From Plasmopara viticola (Eukaryota; Oomycota; Peronosporomycetes; Peronosporales; Peronosporaceae), in contig MBPM02000175.1 of NCBI GenBank assembly GCA_001695595.3, forward strand, positions 1 to 64,000: a stretch of DNA of 64,000 nucleotides, read 5' to 3'. This document shows positions 46,650 to 60,049 of the stretch, piece after piece. A model generated the notes under the pieces. The model did not search any database. It was not told the DNA's origin and saw nothing but the letters and a program-made list of their open reading frames with translations. The first letter of the stretch is position 1. The number at the start of each line of letters is the position of its first letter. A program made the position numbers and the translations under genes.

Positions 46650-47225
46650 GCATAGATAGTCGGGGTCGCTAAAATTACGAATGACGAGCACCTGATTTGT
46701 ATCTTCTAGACGTTCACCGGCGGTCGACGACAAGGCGTTAGTCAACCGAATCCTACTTGCGGTGTTCATCTAAGAGAGCATTTACTTCGCTGAATACGGA
46801 GCAAATTACGAGTAAAAGGGCGTTCTTGTGCCCGATGCTTGAATTACCTCAGGCATTTTAGTAGACGTGGTACGGTCCAATAACCAGCACTGGCCTTTTG
46901 ATCTTTTCGATTCCAAATGAGCTCATTTCTGCATAGAAAAATTCCTGCGACGACAACAACTTGTCTCTAAGAGCTAAGGGTGTCTAGCGCTGAAGGGCTA
47001 GGTCAAACATTTGATGCCGTTAGCAATCAGGGTATCCAACGTAGCTTCTTGTCTGAACACGGCCGGATCGCCGGACACAATCACGAAGTTCGCTCGCAAA
47101 ATGATAAGCAGGTGCAAAGTAGCTCGCTCAGACTACACTACGTGCTCTTGCACTACATTGTCGGAAAGAGCACCTACCCTCATGCCGATGGCAAGGTTGT
47201 TGGTCGACTCAGCTGAAATGAGCTC
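46650..47225 (-). pseudogene. Decayed coding relic, family not recognised
   Basis: Minus-strand frames give protein-like runs: SAESTNNLAIGMRVGALSDN at about 47150-47210, then after one stop VIVSGDPAVFRQEATLDTLI (about 47020-47080), and further on NALSSTAGERLEDTNQVLVI (about 46680-46740). The same strand and order suggest one decayed gene. No family can be named. Confidence 0.3.
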
Positions 47226-47351
47226 TGAGGCTTAATTCATTTGTTGTGCCGGCCTCTGAATAGCGGCGCAAGATACAATTCCGCTTGAGATTAAACTTGT
47301 AAAGAGTAAATCCAAGCAGTTTAAAGTCTCGTAGGAGACTGTAACGGGGTT

Positions 47352-47435
47352 GCACGAGCCTAGCGTGTACCACACAAGCTGCCAATTTGTGTGGCACGAG
47401 CCTAGCGTGTACCACACAAGCTGCCAATTTGTGTG
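47352..47435. repeat. 42-bp unit repeated twice
   Basis: Two identical adjacent copies (47352-47393, 47394-47435), each containing an internal inverted repeat CCACACAA...TTGTGTGG that could form a hairpin. Confidence 0.9.
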
Positions 47436-50400
47436 GCACAGGTTTGGCCATAAGAAGGCAGTAATTCTTACAAAGGCGTTAACAGAATTAATAGTATATA
47501 GCCTTGTGTATATCAGCAAAGACTGTTAATCCAGAAAATTATCGAGGATTTTTTTTTCCAGCGGCTTTGATCGACAAAAGCTTCAAAAAGTCTAGCCTAT
47601 TAATCAAAGTATAATTAATATGCACTTAGTATTAAGACTAACAGTTACTACGACAGCCTCGCTTCATCAAGCATTTTACTTGTACGACAGAAGACAACGA
47701 GTTTAATGGTAAAAGCTAAATTGGCAGGGGGATGTAACAGATTATTGACATAGCTGAACTTACTTCTACTCACAGACTTCTACCGGCTATGGCTTACTGA
47801 TATAAGGCTTATCAACTAGCTTATAGCTAAAATTACTTTCGTCTTCATCGAGGACAGCAACGATTAACGCTTTTATTCTCGCTTTACTGCTTTCTACAAG
47901 CTATTCACCAGATGTTCTACTCCTCGTCACCTTTAGCATTGTCAATGCCCTTCTACACTGTCTACAGTCGACACAAAGTCCAAAAGCTAGATAGCGTCGA
48001 GAGACAAGTACAGTTCGTTAGGTCTTCAGGAAAACTACCTTAACAGTATTACATGGACAAGAGCTACTTTGTCAGTTCCAGCCAGTCAAACAGCCGCAGT
48101 GTCGCGTCAAGTATATTATGTGTGAGTCGCAACAGTTCGATAATATTAAGGCTTCTATTTTTTGCAGCGCAATAGCACCTTGAGGTGTGTGTGTGTGTTT
48201 TTTCTTCTTCTTAGCAATGTACGCATCCTGTGCTCAATATTATTGTCCAAGAGCAATAGCTACTATCAGTTACTCAAACACTAGCATAGAATTGCAAAGA
48301 TCGATGTACAAGTCATCATTGCAAATTTTTCAAGTCGCGATAACAAATGTGACTCAGCACCAGTTCCTGCCACTTACCCTACTGATGGCACCCAATTAAA
48401 ATGTTATGGCTATGCTGGTAAAATGTGTCGATCGAGCTAACAGACTCAGCGGCAACCGTCAGCTAACAATTTGAAATAAGACCACTTATTGATCTTTCTC
48501 TATGCTTGCTTTGGAGTTTGGTGATTTTGTCGGCAAATTGTTTTTTTGTCTTGATATAGGGCCGAACGTAGCTTGTCAAAGCTCGTATCTCCATCGAGAA
48601 AATCTGCGAGGTGCTCTTAAGATTGGACCAGTGCACCTTCCGATCGGACTAGGCGAGATGACCACCTGCGGGGCGGTCGCTTTATTAAGAAAGCTTTAGC
48701 CTTGGATGACGACATATAGATGGCTGTGGGATCAAATCAAAATAGCGTTTATAGTTCATTGATTGTATCTATAGCGTACAGACTTTAATTGGTAGTAGTG
48801 TAGCGCTTAAAAGAGTCGTCAGCGTCGGAGATTTTTTTTTTATTTGTTACTGATAAGTTATAGTGAAGGTAATACGGATCGATAAGCCAAATACTTGGTG
48901 CTAATAATAGGTCCCTTATTTTCATACGCGATCGAATCTGTTTTATCAGTCTTTACCAATTGCGTGGAAAAATCAATTTGGTAGATTATTATGGACGACT
49001 CCGCAGATTTATGGAGGTTGTGTGATAAAGTGCTTAGTAGAATCGTTAGACAATTAATTGAGAGATTAGTCGTAAGATATAGGTGGCAAGTTAATGGAAA
49101 TGGGTCGAGACGTCAAAAAGTTTATTGAAGTTGTGAAAAGGTCAACTTAGTAAGTTATGATGGTCTAGTAGGTGACCGATTTGCTTTGCAGATTTTAATT
49201 TTTATTGCAATAATATCGCAGGAACTAATACGGTCGACTATGCAGGAGTAGGTCGGCTACGTAGCCACGCTTAATTTTTCAGAACGTCCATGGTTAATTT
49301 ATGCGTATACCTATCCACGTCGAGATCAGGTGGACAGTAAGCGCAGCAAACAAATGTTATACATTGCACGCGTCTATCTCTATAGCTCTTATTCGCACTC
49401 GAATTTCAAAAAGACAGTAGGATGAGCAGAGCGCTTATGATGCGTAGAAGGCAGAGCATTAGAGCATGCTATTTCTTAATAAATATGAATTCTCTTTTTT
49501 TTTGAAACACAATTCTGCTTGACCTACAAAGACATCGTGCGCTAGTCACGTAAGCCAAATCCAAGCTTTGTTGAATGGCGTGATCTCCGATACCCCCGAA
49601 TACTTGAAACGGCTGCCTCAAGAAGAAGAGGCTTGTCACACAGGGCACAAATATGATGCATTGTGCATAGTAGCCAATCTGACTCGTCAAGAGCCTCGTG
49701 CGCCATCTAAGAGCTTTTACGTAGTGCTAATCGCCCCACTGGGAGAAACCCAGCCTGCTCCAACGAGCAATACCACACCAGAGAAGTGTAATAGACCTTC
49801 ACAAGATTCGTGCCTCAGTAGTCCTATGACCAACGTAGAATATCTCCATTAGTGGGCGCATGGTCTGATCGGGGCCTTGCAGGCTCGCGAGAGCCGCTCT
49901 ATCCACCATGAAGGGATGATATGATACAGATACTAATTTTAAGGTCTATATCAAAGCAACAATTGTATTTTATATACAAAAATAAAGCAAAGACTAATAG
50001 ACGCGCATCGTAGCCTTTGTAACTTGATCACAAGAATTTAGTATGTCTAAAACCTTAAATCTGTGTGACACAAATAAAGTAATTTACTTTGTACTTTCCT
50101 TTTTGGTCCAAGCGCTTGTCCGAAGCGTAGTACATAATTTAAAGAACCTTTCTTATGCAATTTTTGTCGATCGTAATTCAGAAAAATGACCTTTATCGGA
50201 GGCTTTACGAAAGAAAGACCAGTTAACATTATAAATAACTACACCGTATATTAGTATCAAGACTAGCACGAACAATTGGAGTCGGGCAGATAGCGGCCTG
50301 TAACACAATGACTTATAAATAAAGAGCGACGAAAAGAGATTTGATTTGCGCTTTCTTTTAGAAAAAAATGCCACAATAGCACCGATGCAGCCTTCGTTTG

Positions 50401-52234
50401 CGGCAACGCTTCCCCGTGTGTCGACATACCAGCGTCAACATTTTCGTCGGTGCTGCTACAGCTGGTTGTCCTGTTTTTTTGTTTATGTAGTAGGACTTTA
50501 GATGTATCGTACTCAAATAATCATCGTCTTCCCAATATCTCTTTCTACTTCAATTCAAATGCGCTTCAGTACTCAGCAGCACAAAGACATATTAGGTTGC
50601 TTTTAGAAAAAAAAATCACACTGTCGCGCGCCGATTGCAGTATAGTATTGATGATCGTGCTCTTTTTATACAAACGGCTGTTAATCAATAAAAATACTGC
50701 GCTGGTGCTGTAGATTACGATTTGTACGATTAGTACATCTGCTCGGCCAGAACGTTCCTGGAATTGGCACATCGTACGACACATCATGATATCATGATGT
50801 ACAATAGGCTCATTTGCAAGTGGCGAATTCGGTACTGCTAGAGAGCGGTGAGTATAGAGGCGGGTCAAGTGGCACAGAATGGTGAACATGCGCAAGTTGT
50901 GCGGCGTGCGCCTTGTGTTCTTAAGTGTCTGAACGTCACCCAGGCAAGCTTTTTGCGAGATAAAAATATGGTTGTAAAAGCCGTACAAGCAACGTAACAC
51001 TATGTTGGGGTGCACGTGCCGCTTAACTACGGCTACAAAAAATATTACAAAATAGTTTTAGAAGTAGATCTATTTTTTGACATCATTATAAGCGTAGGTG
51101 AAGTTTTTGGTGCAAAAAATACCAAATATAACGCTAAATGCTTACGTACATTCTTGTACATGAATTGACTAGGCGCAGCACGTGCCGAAGCTTTTGACTG
51201 GACATTTCTCATGCAATAACCTCTATACTCTATCATATGAATTACGTCGATTCGCGACACAACCAATTTTGAGCGTTAAGGAAGATAATCTGTTTGCTTG
51301 GCTGTAAAATCGATTACAAGGTGCCACCAGGTCACAAATATCTTATCAGAGTACAGAGAAGGTCTGTGTAAGAATACAGGATCTTCTAGAAGGCGTGCAG
51401 GAGAGTGGGCGACCTTCTAGTGAACAAGCCTTTGCGTGATCGCAATACAAAACAGACTGAAATATTTAGCTTGAAATGTTAGATAAAAAATTACAGATTG
51501 TTTTATCTACAATTTCTTATAAGCAGTTAGAGTAGATACTACAACTAAAATAGTGATTGTTTATTTCGGTGTATTTTTGAAATAGCTTCAGTATACAAAC
51601 AGATTTTGAAAGAGCGCTCGTTGTACACCTGATAAAGCCTTTTACCTAAGATTCCTTCTAACAGTGTTATTAACATATACTATCCCGGCGCAGTGTTTGA
51701 CTCGTCGAAAAGAAATGCTGCTAAAGACATGGCGGTGTGTACAGTGTGCAGTGCAACGACGGTAATATCTACCTATGCAATAGTAAGTTAAACAATTAAC
51801 CGCAATAGTACTCTGAGTGGTATGGTCTGTTATACTTTGAGAGATTGCAAAAGCACCTGCGGCAAGTTATTGCTGATGACCACAGTTGTTTAAGCCCATA
51901 TGACGCTTGAACAGATCGCGTTTTGTGTCGACAATCGTGCAAGTATGGAAAGACGAATGTAATCAGTTCTTGCTGACCGGGTATATGCGCACAAACAAGG
52001 TTACACTTTCGCAATTTAAAGCCTCTTTAATGTAGAATAATTATCTTTTGCAGAGCGTTTGTCACAGAGCGTGCTTATCGTCAGTTGGTTGGTTTCGTTG
52101 ATTGAGGAAGCCGACTATAAATTGACAATCACTTACACAAACACAGCGCGAACTATGCGAAATTGACATGAACACTAAATCAGAAACACGCGTTTTGGTT
52201 CTGCGTTGGACGACTCCATATTAGTGTTCGGAGC
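47436..52234. other. About 4.8 kb gene desert
   Basis: No gene is supported. Noted frames: 49568-49852 (plus, TTG start) reads somewhat protein-like (SDTPEYLKRLPQEEEAC); 50566-51015 (minus, ATG, 149 codons) and 50153-50374 (minus, GTG start, one hydrophobic segment) lack family motifs. A GT microsatellite lies near 48187-48200 and poly-T runs at 48542 and 48833. Confidence 0.4.
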
Positions 52235-52290
52235 TTATGTTACCGGCGCTTGACTTGGCATTATGCCAAAGCCGAGACATCTTGGAGGCG
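52235..52290. repeat. Interspersed repeat fragment, copy 2 of 3
   Basis: Includes CTTATGTTACCGGCGCTTGA and TTATGCCAAAGCCGAGACAT; aligns with 54890-54945 over about 50 bp. Probable gypsy LTR fragment. Confidence 0.6.
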
Positions 52291-54889
52291 ACCTATCAAC
52301 TGAGCAAATGTGTTTTTTTAACTTACGGACAAACGCACTCGTTCTAATGTGGTTGCATTTAAAATCTAGCACCTGGAGGACACATACAGTCCTAGAATAG
52401 GACCCTTACCTGAACTGTATTGGTGACAGTGCTACGAAGTATTCGGGGGTATCCCAGTACCCGATGAAGGCCACCCCAACTCCATGTAAAACGTCTTACC
52501 ATAGTTCATAGAGGCTTAAATCATGCGCATAGCCACCGCAAAGTTGCGCTAGAACAACAGCTATTTTTGTATCAAGTTACGTTCACAAATTTCTCACTCT
52601 CGCGGCGTAGTTAATAAACGAGCGTATCTAGGTCATTATCTACTTCGTTGACTCAGGATCCAAATGTGCGGAATAAATCAGGGGATAAGCGCTAATCTAT
52701 CGACTACATCAATACGTAACAGTGGGGGCAAGAAACTGATGCATTAAGCCGACGTTTTGTTGTAAAATTGGTAAACAAATCATTAAAGCATTCGGCCTCT
52801 TCGCAACTTATCGATATGATTCCGATAGGTATTTCGAGAAGATCAAAATGGACAGGTTTCTGCTTGGAAAAGCAATACATTTTGTGCATGTACGGAAGTG
52901 GTAGGTAGGACGAGAAGAGGATAAAAATATAAATCTGTCTTAACTATTGGATATCTTACGACCAGATGTTAAAAATGATCACTTACCGAAAGGTTTTGAA
53001 TTTTTTGTACGACTCCTTCGAACAAAGAGCTGTGTGGCACGGCAGCACGTGTGTTTAAGTGCACGCTCACGCGGGTAGAATGACTGCTTTGACTGTGAAT
53101 AGAACTTCCTTCTCATATCTGTCAGACAAACGCCTTGCACTGCTCAGACTATTGCGAGCCTGAGGGAAGAGTGCACTTGCAACCTTCTCATCTCACAAGC
53201 AGCTGGAATTAGTCACCGCGTTAAGTCTCTAAGTTTACGCTTGAGAGCTAAGCCACCACAAGCTCAGGCAGTATGGGCGGTAGCATCAAATGTTGGAAAA
53301 CGCTCAAGGTCTTACATTTACCTTGATGCAAACCAGCACACTTTCTAAAGAAAAAAATGAATCAAGGAGAAAGCGATAATTACCAAGGTGGCCTTGATCA
53401 CGGGCGATAAGGTGCGCGTAATATTTGCACTCTAACTTTTCTTGTGATACAAAACTTCCGCGCTAGTCTAGAATTTTCAATCTGCTTGCCGACTCACTTT
53501 CGTGTAAGCATGATCCTGAGTTTGCCCACATCAGCAGGAGGCAAAAGCTTTAATGACGCACAGATTTGTCAGGCATAAGAAATGGATAGGAGCGGGTAGA
53601 TCGCGACGTAAGTTGATCGGGACTAAGTTCACTACTGCCATCTCTAATCCGACTCCTATCCTCTCACGCTTTATTTTCTATCCAATTTATGGACAGAATG
53701 TATGCACGTCATACCGAAAATTCTGCTTTCAGGCGAACGTAAGCGACTCATGCGTTCTGACAAATTGAACGATGACAATAACATCCTAAAGCTTCAAAAT
53801 ACGCAGGCCAATCGCAATGAATAAGTAGACGGTCCGCTTTACTACAGCGGTAAATCCATCAATTCCACTTCGGATTGGATTTGCGGGTGTTGAAGACCTG
53901 TGGGGTAATACTTAACAGATTCGTGAATTTCCCGATAGATGTCATCCAGGCCGAAAGATTTTTTTTGTGATATTCACAACATATGGGTGCTCTTAAATTG
54001 GAAAGGGAATGACATAGTATATAGGAAACTTTAAGGCCTTCCAAAGGGTCCAAGTTTTGACTTTCGGGTCGGTCCCTATGAAGATCTTGCCCATTTTGGT
54101 ATTCTTCTGGAAGTGCATATGCCTTTGGCTTGCCTGAAGTTTATGGCAACACGTGCATAGTGCCACATGGGCAACATGATGCATTTGACATTTAATACAG
54201 CCAGTATAACATAGGAACAAACAGCAATGCTTTTCACTCCTACCATATCTAGATACCATGAGCTTTCGGACATTTAATGTCAGACAGAGAACTGCGATAT
54301 TCCGCCGCGTTCTGATAAAAGCTAATTCGAGTATACAGGTTTTATGAACTAGTGTCTGTTGTAGACTATTGACAGACGCATTGTCAGGCTTAACAAACAA
54401 GTCGTGTGGTAAACGACATGCTGGCAAGATGGCCATAATGCGACTGATGTTATTATTACCACCATTATTTTTACGACAAGGTTAAGAGGCCGTGTATGCG
54501 CTTTGAGCGGCCGGATGACCCGGGAGAGGTTGAAGTAATTAAATACGCAGTTTGAAGATCCTGCGCTGAGACGCGCGGCCATTTGATTCGAAAAGTGGTA
54601 CTATAATAGTCGCCTCAATTTGTTTTTATAGGTTTGGAACCGCATCGAAAGAGCAATTGTCCGGGAGTCAGGGGTGACCGCGAGATCAACTTTATGCGCG
54701 TACACTAGGTCGCGCAAAGTTTACTTCTCTAGTTGAAGAACAGCAAGACAGAGACAAAAGTAGTCTTTTGCTGCACATTTTGCTGCCAGAGACAGCAAAT
54801 CATCTTTGTGTAGTGCATCTTGAATCAGATATTCTCATTGGGCGCCATTGCGAATCAGAAGGGACGAATAAGGATGCCTTCATACTAAC
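52291..54889. other. About 2.6 kb, no gene recognised
   Basis: A 147-codon minus-strand frame at 53993-54436 is Cys/His-rich (CCLFLCYTGCIKC, then CTCCHK) and could be a decayed transposase or zinc-finger piece, but no family is clear. A second minus-strand run at 53860-53960 (SFGLDDIYREIHESVKYYP) looks protein-like in a different frame. Confidence 0.4.
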
Positions 54890-54945
54890 GCACAGAACTT
54901 ACGTTCCGGCGTCTGGCCTGGCATTATGCTGAAAGCGAGACATTT
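54890..54945. repeat. Interspersed repeat fragment, copy 3 of 3
   Basis: Diverged copy: CTTACGTTCCGGCGTCTGG then TTATGCTGAAAGCGAGACAT. Confidence 0.55.
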
Positions 54946-55059
54946 CGCAGGTAAGCTGACTTCTACCCACCAAATGTAATATTATATCTTAGCTCACGGA
55001 CAGAAAGCGTTTTGTGTTATGTATTATATTTCGAGTCGGAACACCCAAAAACACTAATT

Positions 55060-55740
55060 TTAGAATTGGTACGCAAGGGTACTGATAGTGCTGAGGAGTA
55101 CAATTATACCAAATGCGGGTCTTCTTTCCCCCCCGACTTCTAAAGAACCGGAAAGAAATCCTTTGAAAAACTTGATGCAGAGCTGGAAGCACGCGTATAG
55201 CAGCCTTGCGGTTGCACTCAAACAATTACCCGTGTAGCCGCTGTGGGGTTGTGCTAAAATTGTAGGAAATATCACAAAAAACAACCTAGGGAAGCCTCGT
55301 CGCGTGCGTTGAAGCAGAGCGTAGTGCTTGGCGTTATGGTCTTCACTGTACGGGTAGTAGCCATCCGGGTGAAGCTTTCTTTTACGTTAGGAAGAACGAG
55401 TAGACGACGACTTGCGCCGATACCAGTGGTGAGTGAGTCTCGTATACTGCTTTAGTGATTTCGACGTTTGAAGTAAAACGGGAATGCACTGATGGTTGAT
55501 AACTTCGATTTTGACCTTTTCCTCCTGGTCCTTACTTTCGATAAAGCTGTCAAGATCGGCTTCATTTATTTATAAATCACTTACTTCTCTATCCTGTCAG
55601 GTAATATTTTTCATGGCCAGGGCGTTAAACACCATATCTGAACGGTTTTTGGGCGTATCCTGCTGCTTAGTCTGAAGACTTTTTCGAAGCAAGTAAAGAG
55701 CCAGGCGAAGGTATACGAAAACACACGTGGTGCTAATCGT
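55060..55740 (-). pseudogene. Decayed membrane-protein-like gene, family not recognised
   Basis: One minus-strand frame stays largely open for about 220 codons with only three internal stops. It starts with a hydrophobic segment (TCVFVYLRLALYLLRKS), continues with charged stretches (ADLDSFIESKDQEEKVKIEV, then HPDGYYPYSEDHNAKHYALL) and ends in a hydrophobic run. Consistent frame with few stops points to a fairly recent pseudogene, or to very short introns over the stops. No family is recognised. Confidence 0.4.
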
Positions 55741-57640
55741 CATATCTATCAAACGTGTGTGTTGAAGTAGAGCGTAAGAGGCTCTTCCAGAGCATTTCTT
55801 ACCTAAGTCTCCCCAGGAAGCGGACTTTTATGGTTTTCTTTACACAACACTTTGTAGCAGGCGAATCAACAGCCACATTTGTTACAGTGACATCAATAGA
55901 AGTCAAAGCGACTTTCTTCGGTGTTTTCGGTCATCGTTGAAAGACCTGGTTGATCGACAGCCTACTTTCTTGCCTGCTTGGTCAACAAATAATAATCTGG
56001 TTCAGATTTGAAAGCATTGAATAACATCGATCGCTCTTGTAATCTTATTTGTAGTATGAGAAAATGTAACGGACCGTCACATCAAGCCGAAATTTTGTGG
56101 CTTCCTATTAAAGAAAAGCTTTAAAAAAGTGGCTGCTGTCGCACTGATCGGTATCTTAATCAATTTCCAATATTGAGGTTTTTTTAAACTTGGACAAATT
56201 CATTATTTCAAAGGACAGCATTTAATCTGGCGCATAAACAGAATTATAGATAGGATTTTAATGAAATGAGTATCATTAGCTGTCAAACTATGTCTGCTGC
56301 ACCTTAGAGTCAAAAATCGCTTACTGAAAGAATGACAATTGGTTTGCCATTCTTCATAAATAGTAGGGCGTATCCATCGTCGTCCTTAGGTATGCGTGGC
56401 CATAAAAGCCTTACAACTCAGACGATGCGCTCGGAACTCACCAGTCCGTACCCCGGGGTAAGTAACACCTTGTCATGGAGGATTCGGCAGCCTCTAGCCT
56501 CTCGGACTAGAGTGAAATATATAATTTCAACAAAAGTATATTTAACTCGCCACTAGCATTACTTTAAACGAGCACAATACAAGCTTACTGTACAGACTAT
56601 CCATCGTAACCGTATTGCAACAACGTGCAGCCGTTGACGTGGTCCAAAGTGTCGCAATCAGCACTAAATGGCTTTGTCTAGCCCAGCAAAGAAATTGGTG
56701 CTTGCCGAAGGCTTTACTAAATGCAATTAGAGATATCGTGGTGCTGGCTTTTCCAGTATCGCTCAATGATACCTCTTTTGATAAAAAGCTTTGCGAGAAC
56801 ATTATTATCAGTTGCTGTCACTAGTCGCATAAAAAACAAAGCGTAGATCAAGCCAAAACGACTTTGCTTTTTTTTGGAAATAGGCTCCAACCCCTTGGCT
56901 ACTTGCAATTCAGCTAAGGACTTAAGTGCCCCTTTAACCAATACACATTTGTCGACGATGATAATACAACATATATTGACCTCACGATCTATAAAAGATT
57001 TGTTTAATGACTTAATTGGCCGACTGATTCATTTTAGAACAGCTTTAAGAAAAAGTTTTTACGTAGACAAAAGCATATAATGGCCGAAACAATTGTGTGA
57101 CTGAACGGTCTGGGTATTTGGTAGCCCTAAATTATAACCACTATGCGTTCCAAATGCTTGGCTGAGTACAAACAGCATCCTCATTCGGGTTTGATGGTGA
57201 CCATCTACAAAATGTAGTGCTGCACACCATGTGGTTCCTGAAAACAATGTTTAGTAAAACGCTCTTGTCAAAAATGGGTGTTTGCATGATTATCGTTGCA
57301 CTGTCAAACAAGTCGACACTATCTTTTTGCTTGCTTAGCACACAAAGCTGCTGATGAGTGTGGAGATTTCGATCTATTGATTTAAAGGCTGATTTATACG
57401 AACCCCATCGTTGCGTAGGAAGCATTATGCATTTCTCGATGTATTACAGTTTGGTTCGACATGTATAATTTGTATAGTAGCGTATGGGACCTTCGTTTGT
57501 ATTTCGCCATACATGTATACTCAATAGTGTATCGGCCATTCAAAAAGCCAGACCACTTCGTCTGTTATCCGGATGATTTTTCAACGTGTCCGTCTTCTAA
57601 ACACTATCCGTCTGGTTGGAAAAACTCCTCGAGTTTTCAT
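55741..57640. other. About 1.9 kb intergenic
   Basis: No gene supported. Several frames of 60-94 codons on both strands lack motifs. Confidence 0.4.
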
Positions 57641-57656
57641 GTCACTCTTCCACTTG
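57641..57656 (+). promoter_or_regulatory. Initiator-like element of the sulfhydryl oxidase gene
   Basis: GTCACTCTTCCACTTG resembles the oomycete initiator pattern (TCAYTYYNCAWTT) with one offset and lies about 30 bp before the ATG. Confidence 0.4.
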
Positions 57657-57685
57657 GCACTCAAAGCGCTCTTCTATCGTGTACA

Positions 57686-59580
57686 ATGCAGCGGCTGTTG
57701 GCACTGACATCAGCAGCAGCGCTGCTAGCGTCGCTCACTCCTGTCTCAAGCACTACCAACCCTAAGGAAAAGGGCACGCCACTCTTTCCTGAAAACCATC
57801 CTAACATCACGTACCTGACGGATAAAAATTGGGACGAACACATGAACAAGACGGACAAGCCGTGGATCGTTGACTTTTACCACCCATTGTACGTTAGTTA
57901 AAGTTGGTATTCGTACTTCATGCGTTGCCAGGCAGTAAGAAATGATGAATTAATGCCTTTTTTTGGCGAATATGTCACAGTTGCCCTCATTGCAAGCAAT
58001 TTGCACCCTTGTATTTCGACCTGGCGGCATATTACAAGGAGAAGGACACGCTGTATGTAGGAGCTGTTAGCTGCATGGACCACGTCAAGTGTCGCCGTGT
58101 TGGAATCACGGGTTTTCCAACACTGATGGCGCTTAACTTTGACAAGAACAAGCCAAAGATGGAGAACAAGCGGATTATTGGTACTCATACCGTGCAAGAG
58201 GTAAAGGATTACGTCGATAACGTAATCGCCGAGGTGACATTTAATACAACTGGTGCGTGGCCACCCGGGTACAAGTCGCCAGAAGTCAAGGCCAAGGAAG
58301 AAGCGGAGACAAATGCGACGAATGCCGGGAACAACACTTTGGCATCCAGTGGGCAAGACGATATCAAAATTCCAAAAGAAACAGAACCAGCTATTTGGGA
58401 AGAGTCGACGCTTCCAATGAACCAGACGACGCGTATTCAAGATGCGGCGTCCGCCTTTGTGTTTGGATTAAAACAAGGCGTGTTCATGGCCGGCGACGTG
58501 ATGGATGATGAAGAGTTCGATGCGCTGAAAGGCTGGTTAAAAATGGTGTCGGAAACGTTTCCCGGTGCAATCAATCGCAAAATCATCCGACCGTTGTACG
58601 AGAAAGTGAAGGAGAAGGAGCTGCTGGACTTTGACACGTGGGATGCCATTGTAAAACAGTGGCAAGACGGCTCAGTTGATGCTTTTAAGGCTGAAGAAGC
58701 ACGCTTTGACTTCACAAATGTCTCTGTGCCAGAGTGGCAGCGACTAAACAATCTCTTTTTAGGTCAAGGAGCCACTTATGAGGCATGTGCCTTGTATACG
58801 TGTGGTCAATGGACCATGTTCCATATGCTGACGATGAATCCACCCGAGACGGGCGAACGCAGCGCTGAACTCATGGTCTCTGTTGTCGCGTCCATTCGTC
58901 GGTTCATGAAGCATTTTTTTGGTTGTGTGGATTGTCGGAACCATTTCTTGAGCGAGAGTACGGTCGAAACCGTTAAAAAGATCAAAGATGCCGAAGACAA
59001 GCCGCTCGCTTTGCGTCGTTGGCTTTGGGAACAGCACAACTCGGTGAACAAACGTTTGCATCACCCCATGTGGCCAAAACCTGACATTTGTCCAACATGT
59101 GGCACGGAAGCTGCGTGGGAGGTCGTAGAAGTGGACAAGTGGCTCGGTCGGACGTTCGCATACCGTGACGTGGCAGTACCTTTGATGAAATTACCGGTAT
59201 CTGTACCGGTAGCTACCGCTGCGGTGTTGCGCAAGGAGACGGATGCTACTGCAATTGCCGCGGAAGCCCCTAAGGCGAAGGCAACAGCAGTTGCATTTGA
59301 TGCAGAGGAGATAAAATTGGGTGGTATCGCGGTGGAGCCGAAGGGAGGGGACGAATATACTCCAAAAGCTGCCGAGCTTGGCATCAAAAACGCTGCAAAC
59401 TCTCTCGATCTGGTTGCTAATCAGAAAGTGGAGCTTAACGACGGACTGCAGAGTGTAAGTGCGCCCCCTGTTACACTATTTGCGTGGTACATACTTCCTG
59501 TTGCAGCCGTGGGTGGCTACCTGTTCTTCGCGCGCTCTCGCGCGAAGCCGAAGGCGTACCGTCAAGTCCCGCGTGATTAG
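57686..59580 (+). CDS. Quiescin sulfhydryl oxidase (QSOX)
   Basis: Secretory-pathway flavoenzyme that makes disulphides in client proteins and passes electrons to oxygen, fusing a thioredoxin domain to an Erv/ALR domain. Exons 57686..57888 and 57981..59580 flank a 92-bp intron (GTACGT...CACAG); 600 aa. Signal peptide is about 1-22. The intron splits the active-site region; splicing restores FYHPFCPHCKQFAPLY, with redox CPHC at 69-72. The Erv domain has W.MFHMLTM, the FAD-proximal CVDC at 383-386 within FFGCVDCRNHFL, HNSVNKRL, and a distal CPTC at 438-441. A C-terminal transmembrane helix (about 565-585, ILPVAAVGGYLFFA) precedes a basic tail. All redox cysteines are intact, so it should be active. 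Confidence 0.93.
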
Positions 59581-60049
59581 GGAGAGGAGACGTTTGTTTA
59601 ACATTTGTTTTAAGCGCATAATTCAAAGTTATCAACGCAAGTTATTGCGCTAAAAATTGACTAGGTTAGCCTCTAATTTAGTATAATTCAAGCGCAGAAG
59701 GTTTAAAAACTATAGACAAGTGCTACTGTTTTTCCATCTCCGGGTTTAATGACGTGTACAAAATGCCAGCGAGATAGACGTCTACCACGCACTCCTCACT
59801 AGTGAGGCACCAATCAATGGTTACGATGTGCAGCGCAAGGCAGTCTCTGTGCAGGCAAAAGTTAAGAGGGTATGCGCGTAAACTGTCACATACATTGTGC
59901 CAATCTTAACGCACTTTTTGGGTGATTACGGTCTTAATCAGTGGCCCACACTCAAACTTTCAGCCTTAGTCCATAAAAACATGGCTACAGCTGCTGCGGC
60001 ATTTTACAACAATTAGGCGTTAACTTTAAATTGTATTCTTACGGTCTAT
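59581..60049. other. Convergent intergenic, nothing recognised
   Basis: 469 bp between two convergent stop codons; no gene or element seen. Confidence 0.5.

Noticed and set aside
50566..51015. 149-codon minus-strand ORF
   Set aside because: No family signature and no neighbouring exons or promoter signal recognised.
53993..54436. Cys/His-rich frame as a piggyBac-type transposase tail
   Set aside because: Cysteine spacing does not clearly fit, and no DDD catalytic region or terminal repeats were found.
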